Below are positions 37,273 to 46,541 of a stretch of DNA of 64,000 nt, one piece after another. Source of the DNA: an uncultured Rhodospirillaceae bacterium (GTDB taxonomy: Bacteria; Pseudomonadota; Alphaproteobacteria; Rhodospirillales; Magnetospirillaceae); NCBI GenBank assembly GCA_903901915.1, contig CAIUSV010000051.1, positions 20,616 through 84,615 on the forward strand, written 5' to 3'. A program made the position numbers and the translations under genes. Numbering within the stretch: the stretch's first letter is position 1; each line of letters starts with the position of its first letter. A model generated the notes under the pieces. That model was not told the origin of the DNA and ran no database searches. It saw only the letters and a program-made list of their open reading frames with translations.

Positions 37273-39168
37273 CTAGCCGCCCACACCGTCGGAGGGGCGA
37301 TATTCCGGCACCAGCCGCCTCACGATGGCCAGTGCCCGATCGGGCCGGTGGGCGCGACAGCATTCGGCCAGTTCGTCGATGGCGATGCCCAGTTCCTCGG
37401 CATCGACGGCGCGCGGCGCCGCCACCAGCACACCCGGCCGGCCGGTGGCCACCGGCGGTTCGGCACCGTGAAAGATCTCCTCGAACAGCTTTTCGCCGGG
37501 CCTGAGGCCGGTGAAGACGATCTCGATATCCTTGTCGGGGCGCAGGCCGGCCAGACGGATCATCTGGCGGGCGAGGTGGACGATCTTGACCGGTTCGCCC
37601 ATGTCGAGCACGAAGATCTTGCCGCGATAGTCGGGATGATCGACGCCGAAGGCGGACGCCTGCAACACCAGCTCGACCGCTTCGCGCACCGTCATGAAAT
37701 ACCGCGTCATGTCGGGATGGGTGACGGTGATCGGGCCGCCGGTGGCCAACTGCCTCTGAAACAGCGGCACCACCGAGCCGGTGGACCCCAGCACGTTGCC
37801 GAAGCGCACGGTGACGAAGCGGGTGCCGCCCGGCTTTTCCCCGACGGCGAGGTCAAGCGCCTGGGCGTACATTTCGGCCACCCGCTTGGATGCCCCCATG
37901 ACGTTGGTGGGATTGACCGCCTTGTCGGTGGAAATCTGCACCATCAGGGCGACACCGGCGGCGACGCAGGCATCGACCACGGTGCGGGTGCCGACGGCGT
38001 TGGTCAGCATGCCTTCGTCCGGGTTGCACTCCACCATGGGGACATGCTTGAGCGCGGCGGCGTGGAACACCAGTTCAGGGCGGTATTCGGCCATGATTCC
38101 GGCGACCCTGACGGCATCGCGCACATCGCCCAGCACCGGCACATGCTCCGGCCCGCCGGCCCGTTGCGACAGTTCCTGGTCGATGGTGTACAGGTTGAAC
38201 TCGCACGCCTCGAACAGGACCAGCCGGGCGGGGGTGAAATCGGCGATCTGGCGCACCAGTTCCGAACCGATACTGCCGCCGGCGCCGGTGACCAGCACCC
38301 GGCGGCCTCGGATCAGCGCCTCCATGCCGGTACGGTCCAGCGCCAGCTGCGGCCGCCCCAGCAGGTCCTCGACCGCCACCGGACGCAGGGTGATGCGGTC
38401 GCTGACCCCGTCCTTGAGGTCGGTCAGGCGGGGAATGCGGGCCAGGGTCAGGCCCAGCCGGTCGGCGGTGTCGAGCAGGTCGCGCACCACCGCCCCGTCC
38501 AGGCGATGATCGGTGATGATCAGGCGTTGCGGCGTCTGGCCCTTGCGCTTGAGCGTCGCCATCACCTCGTCGAGTTCGTCGATGGACCCCAGCACCTCGA
38601 TGCCGTGGATGTCGCGGCCGACCCGGCCGCCGCGTTCGCTGACCAGACCGACGGCGCGGTATTCGGCGTCGCTGGCGCGGGTGGCGCGGATGAACAGCTC
38701 GGCCTCGTCGCCGGCCCCCACCAGCAGGGCCGGAATGGCGTCGCCGCGGGCGGAATGGGCGGCCTGACGGCGGTCCTTGAAGGTACGGTAGAGAAAGCGT
38801 GGCCCGCCCAGCAGGGTCAGCAGCACGAACCAGTTGATGATCAGCACCGAGCGCGGCAGGGTCTGCAACCGGGTGACCAGGAACAGCAGCGCCATGAAGA
38901 TCAGCACCGTCAGCGTGCCGGCGCGCACCAGCGCCGCCATGTCGTTGACCGAGGCATAGCGCCAGACGCCGCGATAAAGCCGCTGGGACAGGAACACCGG
39001 GCTGGCCACCGCGGCGAACAGCAAGGTGCCCAGTGCCAGATCGCCGCTGCCCCAGTACTGCCACATGTCGTCGCCCATGCGCAGGTACAGCGCGGCGACG
39101 AACGACACCGCCGCCATGACCACGTCATGGGTAAAAGCGATATGGGCGCGCGACAGGTATTCCCTCAT
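37273..39168 (-). CDS. PglF/CapD/FlaA1-type membrane nucleotide-sugar 4,6-dehydratase
   Basis: 631 residues. Four membrane segments (about residues 12-110, for example SVLIINWFVLLTLLGG) are followed by a CoA/NAD-like Rossmann domain (ALLVGAGDEAELFI) and the SDR domain (RVLVTGAGGSIGSELVRQI) with ISTDKAVNPTNVMGASKRVAE. As in WbpM and PglF, the SDR tyrosine position is Met (VMGASK). LRPGEKLFEE is a family landmark. These enzymes convert UDP-GlcNAc to the 4-keto-6-deoxy sugar, the first step toward bacillosamine/QuiNAc4NAc-type residues. It is divergent from the regulator and glycan operon. Start at MREYLSRAH. Confidence 0.92.
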   Translation of the reverse strand: MREYLSRAHIAFTHDVVMAAVSFVAALYLRMGDDMWQYWGSGDLALGTLLFAAVASPVFLSQRLYRGVWRYASVNDMAALVRAGTLTVLIFMALLFLVTRLQTLPRSVLIINWFVLLTLLGGPRFLYRTFKDRRQAAHSARGDAIPALLVGAGDEAELFIRATRASDAEYRAVGLVSERGGRVGRDIHGIEVLGSIDELDEVMATLKRKGQTPQRLIITDHRLDGAVVRDLLDTADRLGLTLARIPRLTDLKDGVSDRITLRPVAVEDLLGRPQLALDRTGMEALIRGRRVLVTGAGGSIGSELVRQIADFTPARLVLFEACEFNLYTIDQELSQRAGGPEHVPVLGDVRDAVRVAGIMAEYRPELVFHAAALKHVPMVECNPDEGMLTNAVGTRTVVDACVAAGVALMVQISTDKAVNPTNVMGASKRVAEMYAQALDLAVGEKPGGTRFVTVRFGNVLGSTGSVVPLFQRQLATGGPITVTHPDMTRYFMTVREAVELVLQASAFGVDHPDYRGKIFVLDMGEPVKIVHLARQMIRLAGLRPDKDIEIVFTGLRPGEKLFEEIFHGAEPPVATGRPGVLVAAPRAVDAEELGIAIDELAECCRAHRPDRALAIVRRLVPEYRPSDGVGG

Positions 39169-39241
39169 ACCCCAATCCCGGGAAGCCGAACGGACCCCAT
39201 ACTTAGCCGACCATGCCGGCCACTCCAAGCCGAAACCTTGA

Positions 39242-39258
39242 CGTTCATATCGTGAACG
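39242..39258. promoter_or_regulatory. Palindromic operator candidate in the capD/regulator spacer
   Basis: CGTTCA-TATCG-TGAACG: 6-bp arms around a 5-bp centre, 35 bp before the winged-helix regulator start and 74 bp upstream of the divergent dehydratase. It is positioned to control both directions and may be the regulator's own site. Confidence 0.45.
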
Positions 39259-39292
39259 GGGTAGAAGCGTCGCCAGAACCCACAGGAGCCGC

Positions 39293-39892
39293 ATGGAAAA
39301 GGAAGGCCGTCTCACCCTGGATATGCTCCGGCTGATCCAGACCGACGCCCACGTCACCCAACGGCGGCTGGCCAACGATCTGGGGATCGCGCTGGGCCTG
39401 GCCAACTCCTATTTGCGCCGTTGCATCCGCAAGGGCTATGTCAAGGCCCTGGCGGTGCCGAGCAATCGCTACGCCTATTACCTGACCCCCACCGGACTGG
39501 CGGAGAAGAGTGCGCTGGTCGGCCGCTACCTGTCCTATTCCCTTCAATTCTTCCGCGACACCAAAAGCCAGTGCGAGGCGGCGTTCTCCGCCTGCGACGC
39601 CAGGGGCTGGACTCGGGTGGCGGTGGCCGGCACCGGCGATCTGGCCGAAATCGCCATCCTGACCGCGCGGGAATTCGCCATCGACACCGTCGGGCCGGTG
39701 GATGTGGGCGCCGGCCGCGACGACGAGTCCATCGCCGCCGAGATGGCGTCAAAGGGGCGGCTCGACGCGGTGGTGCTGGCCGACCTCGGCCATCCCCAGG
39801 CGGCGTTCGACCGCCTGATCCGGCTGATCGCCCCCGAGCGCGTTTTTGCCCTGCCGATACTCGACGTTCATCGCCATGGAGCGGCGGAATGA
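39293..39892 (+). CDS. Winged helix-turn-helix regulator of the glycan operon
   Basis: 199 residues. The N-terminal wHTH is LTLDMLRLIQTDAHVTQRRLA, DLGIALGLANSYLRRCIRKG and AYYLTPTGLAEKS (about residues 7-75). The C-terminal half resembles a Rossmann-like sensor (RVAVAGTGDLAEIAILTARE, LDAVVLADLGHPQAAF). This two-part layout is typical of MarR-like regulators that head polysaccharide operons. It may sense a nucleotide sugar (inference). AGGAG lies 6 bp before the ATG. The stop overlaps the legB start by 4 bp, so it is made from the same message as the biosynthetic genes. Confidence 0.85.
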   Translation: MEKEGRLTLDMLRLIQTDAHVTQRRLANDLGIALGLANSYLRRCIRKGYVKALAVPSNRYAYYLTPTGLAEKSALVGRYLSYSLQFFRDTKSQCEAAFSACDARGWTRVAVAGTGDLAEIAILTAREFAIDTVGPVDVGAGRDDESIAAEMASKGRLDAVVLADLGHPQAAFDRLIRLIAPERVFALPILDVHRHGAAE

Positions 39893-40884
39893 AAATCCTG
39901 GTCACCGGCGCCGACGGCTTCATCGGCTCGCACCTGACCGAGGCGCTGGTGCGCCAGGGCCACGACGTGCGGGCCATGGTGCTTTATAACTCGTTCAATT
40001 CGTGGGGCTGGCTCGACGAGGCCGAAACCGAGGTCAAGCGGTCGCTCGACGTGTTCGCCGGCGATGTCCGCGATCCCCATGGGGTGCGCGAAGCGGTCAG
40101 GGGCCGCGAGGCGGTGTTGCATCTGGCGGCGCTGATCGCCATTCCGTTTTCCTATCATTCGCCCGCGACCTATGTGGACACCAACGTCACCGGCACGCTG
40201 AATGTGCTGCAGGCGGCGCGCGACCTGGGGGTGACGCGCATGGTGCACACCTCGACCAGCGAGGTCTACGGCACCGCCCGCTTCGTCCCCATCACCGAGC
40301 AGCACCCGCTTCAGGGCCAGTCACCCTATTCCGCCACCAAGATCGGTGCCGACCAGATGGCCGAGGCGTTCTGGCGTTCGTTTCAGACACCGGTGACGAC
40401 GCTGCGCCCGTTCAACACCTTCGGGCCGCGCCAGTCGGCTCGCGCGGTGATCCCCACCATCATCACCCAATTGCTGGCCGGCGGACGGCGGATCAAGCTG
40501 GGGGCGACCAGCCCGACCCGGGACTTCAACTTTGTCGCCGACACGGTGCGCGCCTTCATTGCCGCCATGACCGCGCCGGGGATCGAGGGCGAGGTGATCA
40601 ACGCCGCGTCCAATTTCGAGATTTCCATCGGCGATACCGCCCGGGCCATCGCCGCCGCCATCGGCTGCGAGCTGGAGATCGAGACCGACGAGCAGCGGCT
40701 GCGCCCCGACAACAGCGAGGTCGAGCGGCTGTGGGGCGACAACGCCAAGGCCGCCCGGCTGCTGGGCTGGAGTCCGGCCTATGGCGGCGGCGAGGGCTTT
40801 GGCCGCGCCCTGGCCGAAACGGTGGAGTGGTTCCGCGACCCCCGCAACCTCGGCCGCTACAAGGCCGATCGCTACAACATCTGA
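39889..40884 (+). CDS. legB: LegB-type nucleotide-sugar 4,6-dehydratase
   Basis: 331 residues. It has GADGFIGSHLTEALV (NAD-binding), LYNSFNSWGWLD (a LegB hallmark), the catalytic HTSTSEVYG and YSATKIGADQMAEAF (Tyr-x3-Lys), and LRPFNTFGPRQSARAVIPT. In the legionaminic acid route LegB removes water from GDP- or UDP-GlcNAc to give the 4-keto-6-deoxy sugar for LegC. The GDP form is likely here because a PtmE-like guanylyltransferase is in the same operon. It overlaps the regulator gene by 4 bp and is 4 bp before legC. Confidence 0.88.
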   Translation: MKILVTGADGFIGSHLTEALVRQGHDVRAMVLYNSFNSWGWLDEAETEVKRSLDVFAGDVRDPHGVREAVRGREAVLHLAALIAIPFSYHSPATYVDTNVTGTLNVLQAARDLGVTRMVHTSTSEVYGTARFVPITEQHPLQGQSPYSATKIGADQMAEAFWRSFQTPVTTLRPFNTFGPRQSARAVIPTIITQLLAGGRRIKLGATSPTRDFNFVADTVRAFIAAMTAPGIEGEVINAASNFEISIGDTARAIAAAIGCELEIETDEQRLRPDNSEVERLWGDNAKAARLLGWSPAYGGGEGFGRALAETVEWFRDPRNLGRYKADRYNI

Positions 40885-40888
40885 GCCG

Positions 40889-42043
40889 ATGCACGAGATC
40901 ACCCGTCGCCTGGTGGAGTTCTGGCGCCTGACCCGCGGGGTCGAGGGCACGGTGCCGCTGCACGCTCCGTTGTTCCAGGGTAACGAAAGCGCCTATGTCC
41001 AGGACTGCATCGCCACCGGCTGGGTCTCGTCGGTGGGAGCCTATGTCGATCGCTTCGAGGCCATGCTGGCCGGGATTACCGGCGCCGGCTTCGCCGTCGC
41101 CACCGTCAACGGCACCGCCGCGCTGGAAATGTGCCTGCGGCTGGCCGGAGTCGGGCCGGGTGACGAGGTGGTGGTGCCGTCGCTCACCTTCGTTGCCACC
41201 GCCAACGCGGTCGGTCATTGCGGCGCCTCGTGCCGCTTCGTCGATGTGGCGGAAGACACCCTGGGGCTTGATCCCGCCCGCCTCGATGACCACCTTGCCC
41301 GCCATGGCGGGCGGCCGATCAAGGCAGTGGTGGTGATGCACACCTTCGGCCATCCCGCCGACCTGGACGCCCTGGCCGAAATCTGCGCCCGCCACGGGGT
41401 GACGCTGATCGAGGATGCCGCCGAATCGCTGGGCAGTCTCTACAAGGGTCGCCACACCGGCAATCATGGCCTGCTCGCGGCGCTGTCGTTCAACGGCAAC
41501 AAGATCGTCACCACCGGCGGCGGTGGCGCCATTCTGACCAGCGATGCCGAACTGGCGCGGCGGGCCAAGCACCTGACCACCACCGCCAAGGTGCCGCACC
41601 CCTACCGCTTCGATCACGACGAGGTGGGCTGGAACTACCGGTTGCCCAATCTCAACGCCGCCCTGGGCTGCGCCCAGTTGGAGGCGCTGGACGAGTATGT
41701 CGGACGCAAGCGCCGGCTGACCGAGGGTTACGCCGACCTGTTCGCCGGGCTGGACGGCGCCCGGCTGTTTCGCGAAACGCCGGAGTCCCGGTCCAATTAT
41801 TGGCTCAACGCCCTGTTGCTGGACCGCCCCGACGCGGCACTGGTGGGCCGCGTGATCGAGCAGGCCGCCGCCGCCGCCATCCAGTGCCGACCGGTGTGGA
41901 CCCCCATGCACCGCCTGCCCATGTACCGCGATTGCCCGCGCGACGACCTGCCGGTGACCGAGGCCATCGCCGATCGCCTGATCAACCTGCCGTCCAGCCC
42001 GGTGGAATGGCAGGGGACGGCGGGCAGGGAAGGTGGCGGGTGA
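40889..42043 (+). CDS. legC: LegC-type PLP aminotransferase
   Basis: 384 residues of the DegT/DnrJ/EryC1 family. LHAPLFQGNESAYVQDCI and GWVSSVGAYVDRFE mark the LegC branch. The PLP-binding pieces are NGTAALEMCLRLAG, EDAAESLGS and FNGNKIVTTGGGGA with the Schiff-base lysine. It should add the 4-amino group to the LegB product using glutamate. It overlaps the next gene by 4 bp (GTGA). Confidence 0.88.
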   Translation: MHEITRRLVEFWRLTRGVEGTVPLHAPLFQGNESAYVQDCIATGWVSSVGAYVDRFEAMLAGITGAGFAVATVNGTAALEMCLRLAGVGPGDEVVVPSLTFVATANAVGHCGASCRFVDVAEDTLGLDPARLDDHLARHGGRPIKAVVVMHTFGHPADLDALAEICARHGVTLIEDAAESLGSLYKGRHTGNHGLLAALSFNGNKIVTTGGGGAILTSDAELARRAKHLTTTAKVPHPYRFDHDEVGWNYRLPNLNAALGCAQLEALDEYVGRKRRLTEGYADLFAGLDGARLFRETPESRSNYWLNALLLDRPDAALVGRVIEQAAAAAIQCRPVWTPMHRLPMYRDCPRDDLPVTEAIADRLINLPSSPVEWQGTAGREGGG

Positions 42044-43239
42044 ATCTGGTCTATGTGGTCAGTCGCCCGCCGACCAGACGCGATGGCGAACGCTATGGCG
42101 TGTTCCGCGCCCTGGAGCGGGGGCACGCGATCACCGTCGCCGATGTCAGCCGCCCGACCTTTCCCATGCTGCCGGTGCATCGGGATCTGGCCTGGGTTCC
42201 CGCCGGAGTGGCGATCGACATCTTCGACGACTGGTCCGAGCCGTCGCGATTACGGCGGCTGTTCGAGGCCGCCGATCTGGTCATTCTGCTCAACCAGTCC
42301 TACGGGCCGGCGCGCAACAATCTGAAGGTCCTGCGTCAGCTGGCGGCGGCAGGGACGCCATATCTGATCATGGCGCCCAATCTCTATGGGGCGCGGGTGC
42401 CCAGGTTGGGCGAGGTGCCGGTCGGGCGGCGGCTGGCGGTGGCGCTCAGGCGCATCGCGCTGATCGACCCGCTGAATTCGATCATCGCCAGATTGCCGCC
42501 CCGGATGCTGGGGGTTCCGTCCGCCCGCTATATCGTCGTCAATGGTCTGGCCAGTTGCGCCGCCAATCCGCTGGTCGGTCCCGAGACCCTTACGATTGCG
42601 GCCCATGCCGCGGATTACGACATCTTTCTGCGCGTGGCGGAGCAACGGCGTCCCGCCGAGAACACCGCCGTATTCCTGGACCAGTTCGTTCCGTTCCATC
42701 CCGACATGCAGGCGGTACGGGCCAGCCGGACCATTGATCCGGAAACCTATTACGCGGCGCTGCGCCGTCTGTTCGAGCGGATCGAGGCCGAGCTGGGATT
42801 GGAAGTGGTGGTGGCCGCCCATCCCCGCGCCGATTACGAAGATCGGCCGGAATTGCTTGGAAACCGGCGTATCATCCGGGGTATGACAGCGGAAATGGTG
42901 GCCTCGTGCCGGCTGGTGCTGTCGCATGTCAGTACCGCCCTCGGCTTTGCCGTCCTGTTCAAGAAGCCGGTCATGCTGATCGTCACCAACGACCTTTATT
43001 ATCGGACGCCGGCCCACATGCATGCCAACCAGGAGACCGCCGTGACTCTGGGGACGCCGCTGCATTTCATCGACGATTGCGACGTCGTGTCGCTGGCCGA
43101 CGTTCTGTCGTATTCCGAAGCGGCCTATGAACGTTACGTCACCCATTATCTTCGCCATCCGCAAGCCGGTGACGGGCTGCTGTGGGACATCGTTTTCGAC
43201 CGGCTGGAGGCCGACTTGGCGCCGCGGGGGCAGGCATGA
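42040..43239 (+). CDS. Putative GT-B-like glycan enzyme of unknown function
   Basis: 399 residues, GTG start within the legC stop. No domain is named with certainty. The N-terminal half has LVYVVSRPPTRRDGERYGVF and ADLVILLNQSYGPARNN. The C-terminal half has LEVVVAAHPRADYE, NRRIIRGMTAEMVASCRLV and HVSTALGFAVLFKKPVMLIV, which look like the nucleotide-sugar domain of GT-B transferases (a helix after a conserved His/Ser loop). A glycosyl- or phosphoglycosyltransferase is the best guess. It lies between legC and a GNAT-like gene, joined to both by 4-bp overlaps. Confidence 0.65.
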   Translation: MNLVYVVSRPPTRRDGERYGVFRALERGHAITVADVSRPTFPMLPVHRDLAWVPAGVAIDIFDDWSEPSRLRRLFEAADLVILLNQSYGPARNNLKVLRQLAAAGTPYLIMAPNLYGARVPRLGEVPVGRRLAVALRRIALIDPLNSIIARLPPRMLGVPSARYIVVNGLASCAANPLVGPETLTIAAHAADYDIFLRVAEQRRPAENTAVFLDQFVPFHPDMQAVRASRTIDPETYYAALRRLFERIEAELGLEVVVAAHPRADYEDRPELLGNRRIIRGMTAEMVASCRLVLSHVSTALGFAVLFKKPVMLIVTNDLYYRTPAHMHANQETAVTLGTPLHFIDDCDVVSLADVLSYSEAAYERYVTHYLRHPQAGDGLLWDIVFDRLEADLAPRGQA

Positions 43240-44333
43240 CGCTGAGCGTTTCCACCGTCGCCGAACTCGGCATCGACAGCCGCCTGGTTTGCGATTTCTA
43301 TCGCGATAACTGGGCGCGCCGGATTTGTCTTCAGGACATGGATTTTTACCGCTGGCAGTTCATGTCGTCGCCGGCGGGAGCGGGGCGGGATCACTGTGTC
43401 GTCGCCTATGACAGCGACCTGGGCCGGGTGGCCGGGGTGATGGGCCTGGACCCGCGCCCCTTTCACCTGGCGGGCCGGCTGGTCGCGGGTGCCGAACTGA
43501 CCACCTGGGTGGTAGCTGAAAGCTATCGCAAGACCGGTATCGGTGGCGTGATGCTGTCTTACATCCAAGATCACTACGACGCCCTGATCGGGATGGGCAT
43601 ATCCCAGGCGGCGCTGCCGGTCTACCTTCGGTCGGGATTTCGCTTCCTCGCGTCGATTCCACGCTACATCCGGGTCTATAACCTTGATGTCGCGGCACGG
43701 TTCGGACAGGTCGATCCGCTTGTCCGCAAGCTGGAGCGTGCCCGGCGGCCGAGCGGGGACGAAGCGTTCGTCGCCGATCCGGCCGATCCCGCGGGGATCG
43801 ATGCGGTGTTCGAGCGCGTGGCGCGCGACTTCAACGTCTTTGCGCGTGATCGCGCGCATGTGCGATGGCGCTATGACGACCACCCGGTTTTCGATTATCG
43901 AACCTTCCTGGTCCGGCGCAAGGCTGGTGATGGCGCCGCCGTGTTCGTCGCCCTGCGGCTGGAGAGTGCGGTGGAGGGCCTGCGCATGATGCATGTGCTG
44001 GACTGTATCGGGGACGAGGCGGCGCTGCCCGCCGCCTTCGCCTTCATCGACGATCTCTGCCTCGCGGAGAAGATCGACATCGCCGATTTTTTCTGCACAG
44101 CCGCGCGGGTCAACAAGTATCCCCTTGGCCGAGGCTGGTTTTCCACCCTCGACGACCGGCATTTCAAGTTTCCCCACCTGTTTCATCCCATCGAGCTGCG
44201 TGACCCGGCGACGACGTCCCTGGTCTACTGGTCCAAGGCGGATCTGGTGGAAATGTGCGATTTCTCAAGGCTATACATAACCAAGCAGGACGCGGATCTG
44301 GATCGCCCGGTGCCAGAGGAGACTCGAACGTGA
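43236..44333 (+). CDS. GNAT-like acetyltransferase in the glycan operon
   Basis: 365 residues. The first half has a GNAT-like core: CVVAYDSDLGRVAGVMGLDP, ELTTWVVAESYRKTGIGGVML (the R/K-x-x-G-x-G acetyl-CoA loop) and QAALPVYLRSGFRFL. The second half (after about 190) is a further alpha/beta region with ARDRAHVRWRYDDHPVF, resembling the tandem GNAT/FemAB-like proteins of surface glycan clusters. It is a candidate for acylating a sugar amine or hydroxyl. Overlaps of 4 bp on both sides tie it to the pathway. Confidence 0.7.
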   Translation: MTLSVSTVAELGIDSRLVCDFYRDNWARRICLQDMDFYRWQFMSSPAGAGRDHCVVAYDSDLGRVAGVMGLDPRPFHLAGRLVAGAELTTWVVAESYRKTGIGGVMLSYIQDHYDALIGMGISQAALPVYLRSGFRFLASIPRYIRVYNLDVAARFGQVDPLVRKLERARRPSGDEAFVADPADPAGIDAVFERVARDFNVFARDRAHVRWRYDDHPVFDYRTFLVRRKAGDGAAVFVALRLESAVEGLRMMHVLDCIGDEAALPAAFAFIDDLCLAEKIDIADFFCTAARVNKYPLGRGWFSTLDDRHFKFPHLFHPIELRDPATTSLVYWSKADLVEMCDFSRLYITKQDADLDRPVPEETRT

Positions 44334-45319
44334 TCGTGACGATCGTCATGTACCATTATGTCCGTCGGGCCGCCGAGTCGCCGTGCCCGAGGCTCAACGC
44401 GCTCGATACCGGGCATTTCCTCGGCCAGCTCGACTATCTGATCCGTCACCACACCATCATCGGCGGGCAACAGCTCGTCGCCGCCCTGCGCCATGGCCGG
44501 CCCCTGCCGGAGCGGCCGGCCCTGCTGACCTTCGACGACGGCTATCTCGATCACGTCCGGACGGTGTTGCCGATCCTGCAACGCCATCGGGTGCCGGGGG
44601 TGTTCTTCCCTCCGGCGCGGGCGGTGTCGGAACGCCGGGTTCTTGACGTCAACAAGGTCCACTATGTCCTCGCCACGGTCGAGAATACCGCGCCGGTGAT
44701 TGCCATGATCGAGTCCTTCGTCGCCACCCATGCCGGCCGGCCGGACATCCTCGACCCGGCCGAGTACCGCCGGCGCTATGGCGTGCCCAACCGTTTCGAC
44801 GGTGCCGAGGTCAATTACGTCAAGCGGATGCTGCAACTCGGCCTGCCCGCCGATATCCGTTCCGGGCTGGTGGACGCCATTTTCCGCGAGGTCGTCGGGC
44901 GTGACGAAGCGGCGGTCGCCGACGAGCTGTACATGACCGAAGATCAGGTCCGCGCCCTGGTCGCGGCGGGAATGACCGTGGGCAGCCATGGCTATGCCCA
45001 TGAGTGGATGGACTCCCTCGATCCCGCCGACCAGGAGCGCGAGGTCGATCTGGGGCTGGACTTTCTCGACCGGGTCGGCGTCGACCGCCGGGACTGGCTG
45101 ATGTGCTATCCCTATGGCGCCAGCAACGGTTCGTTGCTGGATATCCTGCGGCGCAAGGGGTGTGCCGCCGCCTTCGTCTCGCGGCCGGGGCTGGCCGAAC
45201 TGGATGACGACGATCCGTTGCTGCTGGCTCGGCTCGACACCAACGATCTGCCCAAGGAGGCGGGGGCGGCGCCGTGTTCGTGGACCGAACGAGCCTTTGC
45301 GGCACGGGTGCCGGCATGA
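44330..45319 (+). CDS. Polysaccharide deacetylase family protein
   Basis: 329 residues, GTG start (GTGA overlap). The NodB motifs are ALLTFDDGYLDHV (motif 1), a later SHGYAHEWMD (H-x3-H) and CYPYGASNGS, with a long insertion of about 90 residues between motifs 1 and 2. There is no signal peptide, so it should act in the cytoplasm, perhaps on a lipid-linked or nucleotide sugar. In such loci these proteins remove N-acyl groups so that a different acyl group can be added; that role is inference. It overlaps legG by 4 bp. Confidence 0.82.
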   Translation: MIVTIVMYHYVRRAAESPCPRLNALDTGHFLGQLDYLIRHHTIIGGQQLVAALRHGRPLPERPALLTFDDGYLDHVRTVLPILQRHRVPGVFFPPARAVSERRVLDVNKVHYVLATVENTAPVIAMIESFVATHAGRPDILDPAEYRRRYGVPNRFDGAEVNYVKRMLQLGLPADIRSGLVDAIFREVVGRDEAAVADELYMTEDQVRALVAAGMTVGSHGYAHEWMDSLDPADQEREVDLGLDFLDRVGVDRRDWLMCYPYGASNGSLLDILRRKGCAAAFVSRPGLAELDDDDPLLLARLDTNDLPKEAGAAPCSWTERAFAARVPA

Positions 45320-46497
45320 CCAAGCGAATCGCCACCGTCTGCGTGGTCACCGGCAGCCGGGCGGAGTATGGCCTGCTGGTGTGGCTGATGAAGGATCTGG
45401 CTTCGGACCCGACCATGCGTTTGCAGGTGCTGGTGACCGGCAGCCATCTGTCGCGGCGCTTCGGCCTGACGGTGGAAGCGGTCGAGGCCGATGGGTTTGC
45501 CATCGACGCCAGGGTGGACCTGGGCCTGGACGACGACACCCCGACGGGGGTGGCGGGGTCGATGGCGCGGGGATTGACCGGCATGACCGAGGCGCTGGGT
45601 CGGCTGCGGCCTGATCTGGTGGTGCTGCTGGGTGACCGCTACGAGATCATGGTTGCCGCCCAGGCGGCGATGCTCAATCGCGTTCCCATCGCCCATCTTC
45701 ACGGCGGCGAGGCCAGCGAAGGCGCCATGGACGAGGTTATCCGCCACGCGGTGACCAAGATGGCGCACCTTCACTTCGCCGCCGCCGAACCTTATCGCCG
45801 CCGCATCATCCAGATGGGCGAGACACCCGAGCATGTCTTCACCGTCGGTGCCCTGGCGCTGGACGGGCTGGCGGCGCTGCCGCGCCAGCCTCGCGACCAG
45901 TTGGAACAGCGGCTGGAGCTGCCGGCGGGGGCGCCGTTCTTCCTGGTCACCTATCATCCCGCCACCCTTGGTGAAGGTGATCCCGGCGCCGCGGTGGACC
46001 GGTTGGCCGCCGCGCTCGATGCCTGGCCCGGCCATCAGGTGGTGATTACCGGCGTCAACGCCGATCCCGGCAACGAGTCGGTCGCCCAGGCCATCGAGCG
46101 GTGGCGGGCCGACCGACCCGGCCGGGTGCGGACCTTCGGCTCGCTGGGACATTTGCTTTACGGCGCCGCCATGCGTGAAGCGGCGGCGGTGGTGGGCAAT
46201 TCGTCCAGCGGCATCATCGAGGCTCCGTTTCTCGGCGTGCCCACCGTCAATATCGGCATCCGCCAGCAGGGCCGGGTGCGTGCCGCCTCGGTGATCGATT
46301 GCGACGAAAGTGAAGCCGGCATCCGCGCCGCCGTTGCCCGTGCCCTCGACCCCGCCTTCCGCGCCGAAGCCGCCCGCCAGCCCTATCCGTTCGGCACGCC
46401 GGGCGTTGCCGGCCGGATCGCCCGGGCGGTGAAAGCGGTTCGGCTGGACGGATTGCTGATCAAGCGCTTTCACGATCTGCCGGGGGAGTTCGGATGA
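45316..46497 (+). CDS. legG: LegG/NeuC-type hydrolysing nucleotide-sugar 2-epimerase
   Basis: 393 residues. VCVVTGSRAEYGLLVWLMKD, VLLGDRYEIMVAAQAAM, IAHLHGGEASEGAMDEVIRH, VTYHPATLGE and VVGNSSSGIIEAPFLGVPTVNIG are standard for the NeuC/LegG family. With LegB and LegC in the operon, the substrate should be the 2,4-diamino-trideoxy hexose nucleotide, releasing the 2-epimer (6-deoxy-ManNAc4NAc type). The catalytic-type acidic and His residues appear intact. Its stop overlaps the first of two micro-frames that bridge to legI. Confidence 0.9.
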   Translation: MTKRIATVCVVTGSRAEYGLLVWLMKDLASDPTMRLQVLVTGSHLSRRFGLTVEAVEADGFAIDARVDLGLDDDTPTGVAGSMARGLTGMTEALGRLRPDLVVLLGDRYEIMVAAQAAMLNRVPIAHLHGGEASEGAMDEVIRHAVTKMAHLHFAAAEPYRRRIIQMGETPEHVFTVGALALDGLAALPRQPRDQLEQRLELPAGAPFFLVTYHPATLGEGDPGAAVDRLAAALDAWPGHQVVITGVNADPGNESVAQAIERWRADRPGRVRTFGSLGHLLYGAAMREAAAVVGNSSSGIIEAPFLGVPTVNIGIRQQGRVRAASVIDCDESEAGIRAAVARALDPAFRAEAARQPYPFGTPGVAGRIARAVKAVRLDGLLIKRFHDLPGEFG

Positions 46498-46541
46498 GCG
46501 AGGGGAGCGCCCGCCCGGCGTTTGAGGGCCACGAACCATGA
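46494..46541 (+). CDS. Micro-ORF 1 bridging legG and legI (15 residues)
   Basis: ATG at 46494 overlaps the legG stop as ATGA. It encodes MSEGSARPAFEGHEP, and its TGA overlaps the ATG of a second micro-frame. Its C-terminal ten residues (ARPAFEGHEP) are repeated in micro-ORF 2. I cannot show that it is translated or functional; overlap-type coupling is the main argument. Confidence 0.35.
   Translation: MSEGSARPAFEGHEP

Noticed and set aside
37168..39255. Long plus-strand frame of 695 codons opposite the capD-like gene
   Set aside because: It is antisense to a clear PglF/CapD gene. Its residue composition (many Gly, His, Gln, Asp) is typical of a GC-rich shadow frame, and it has no domain.
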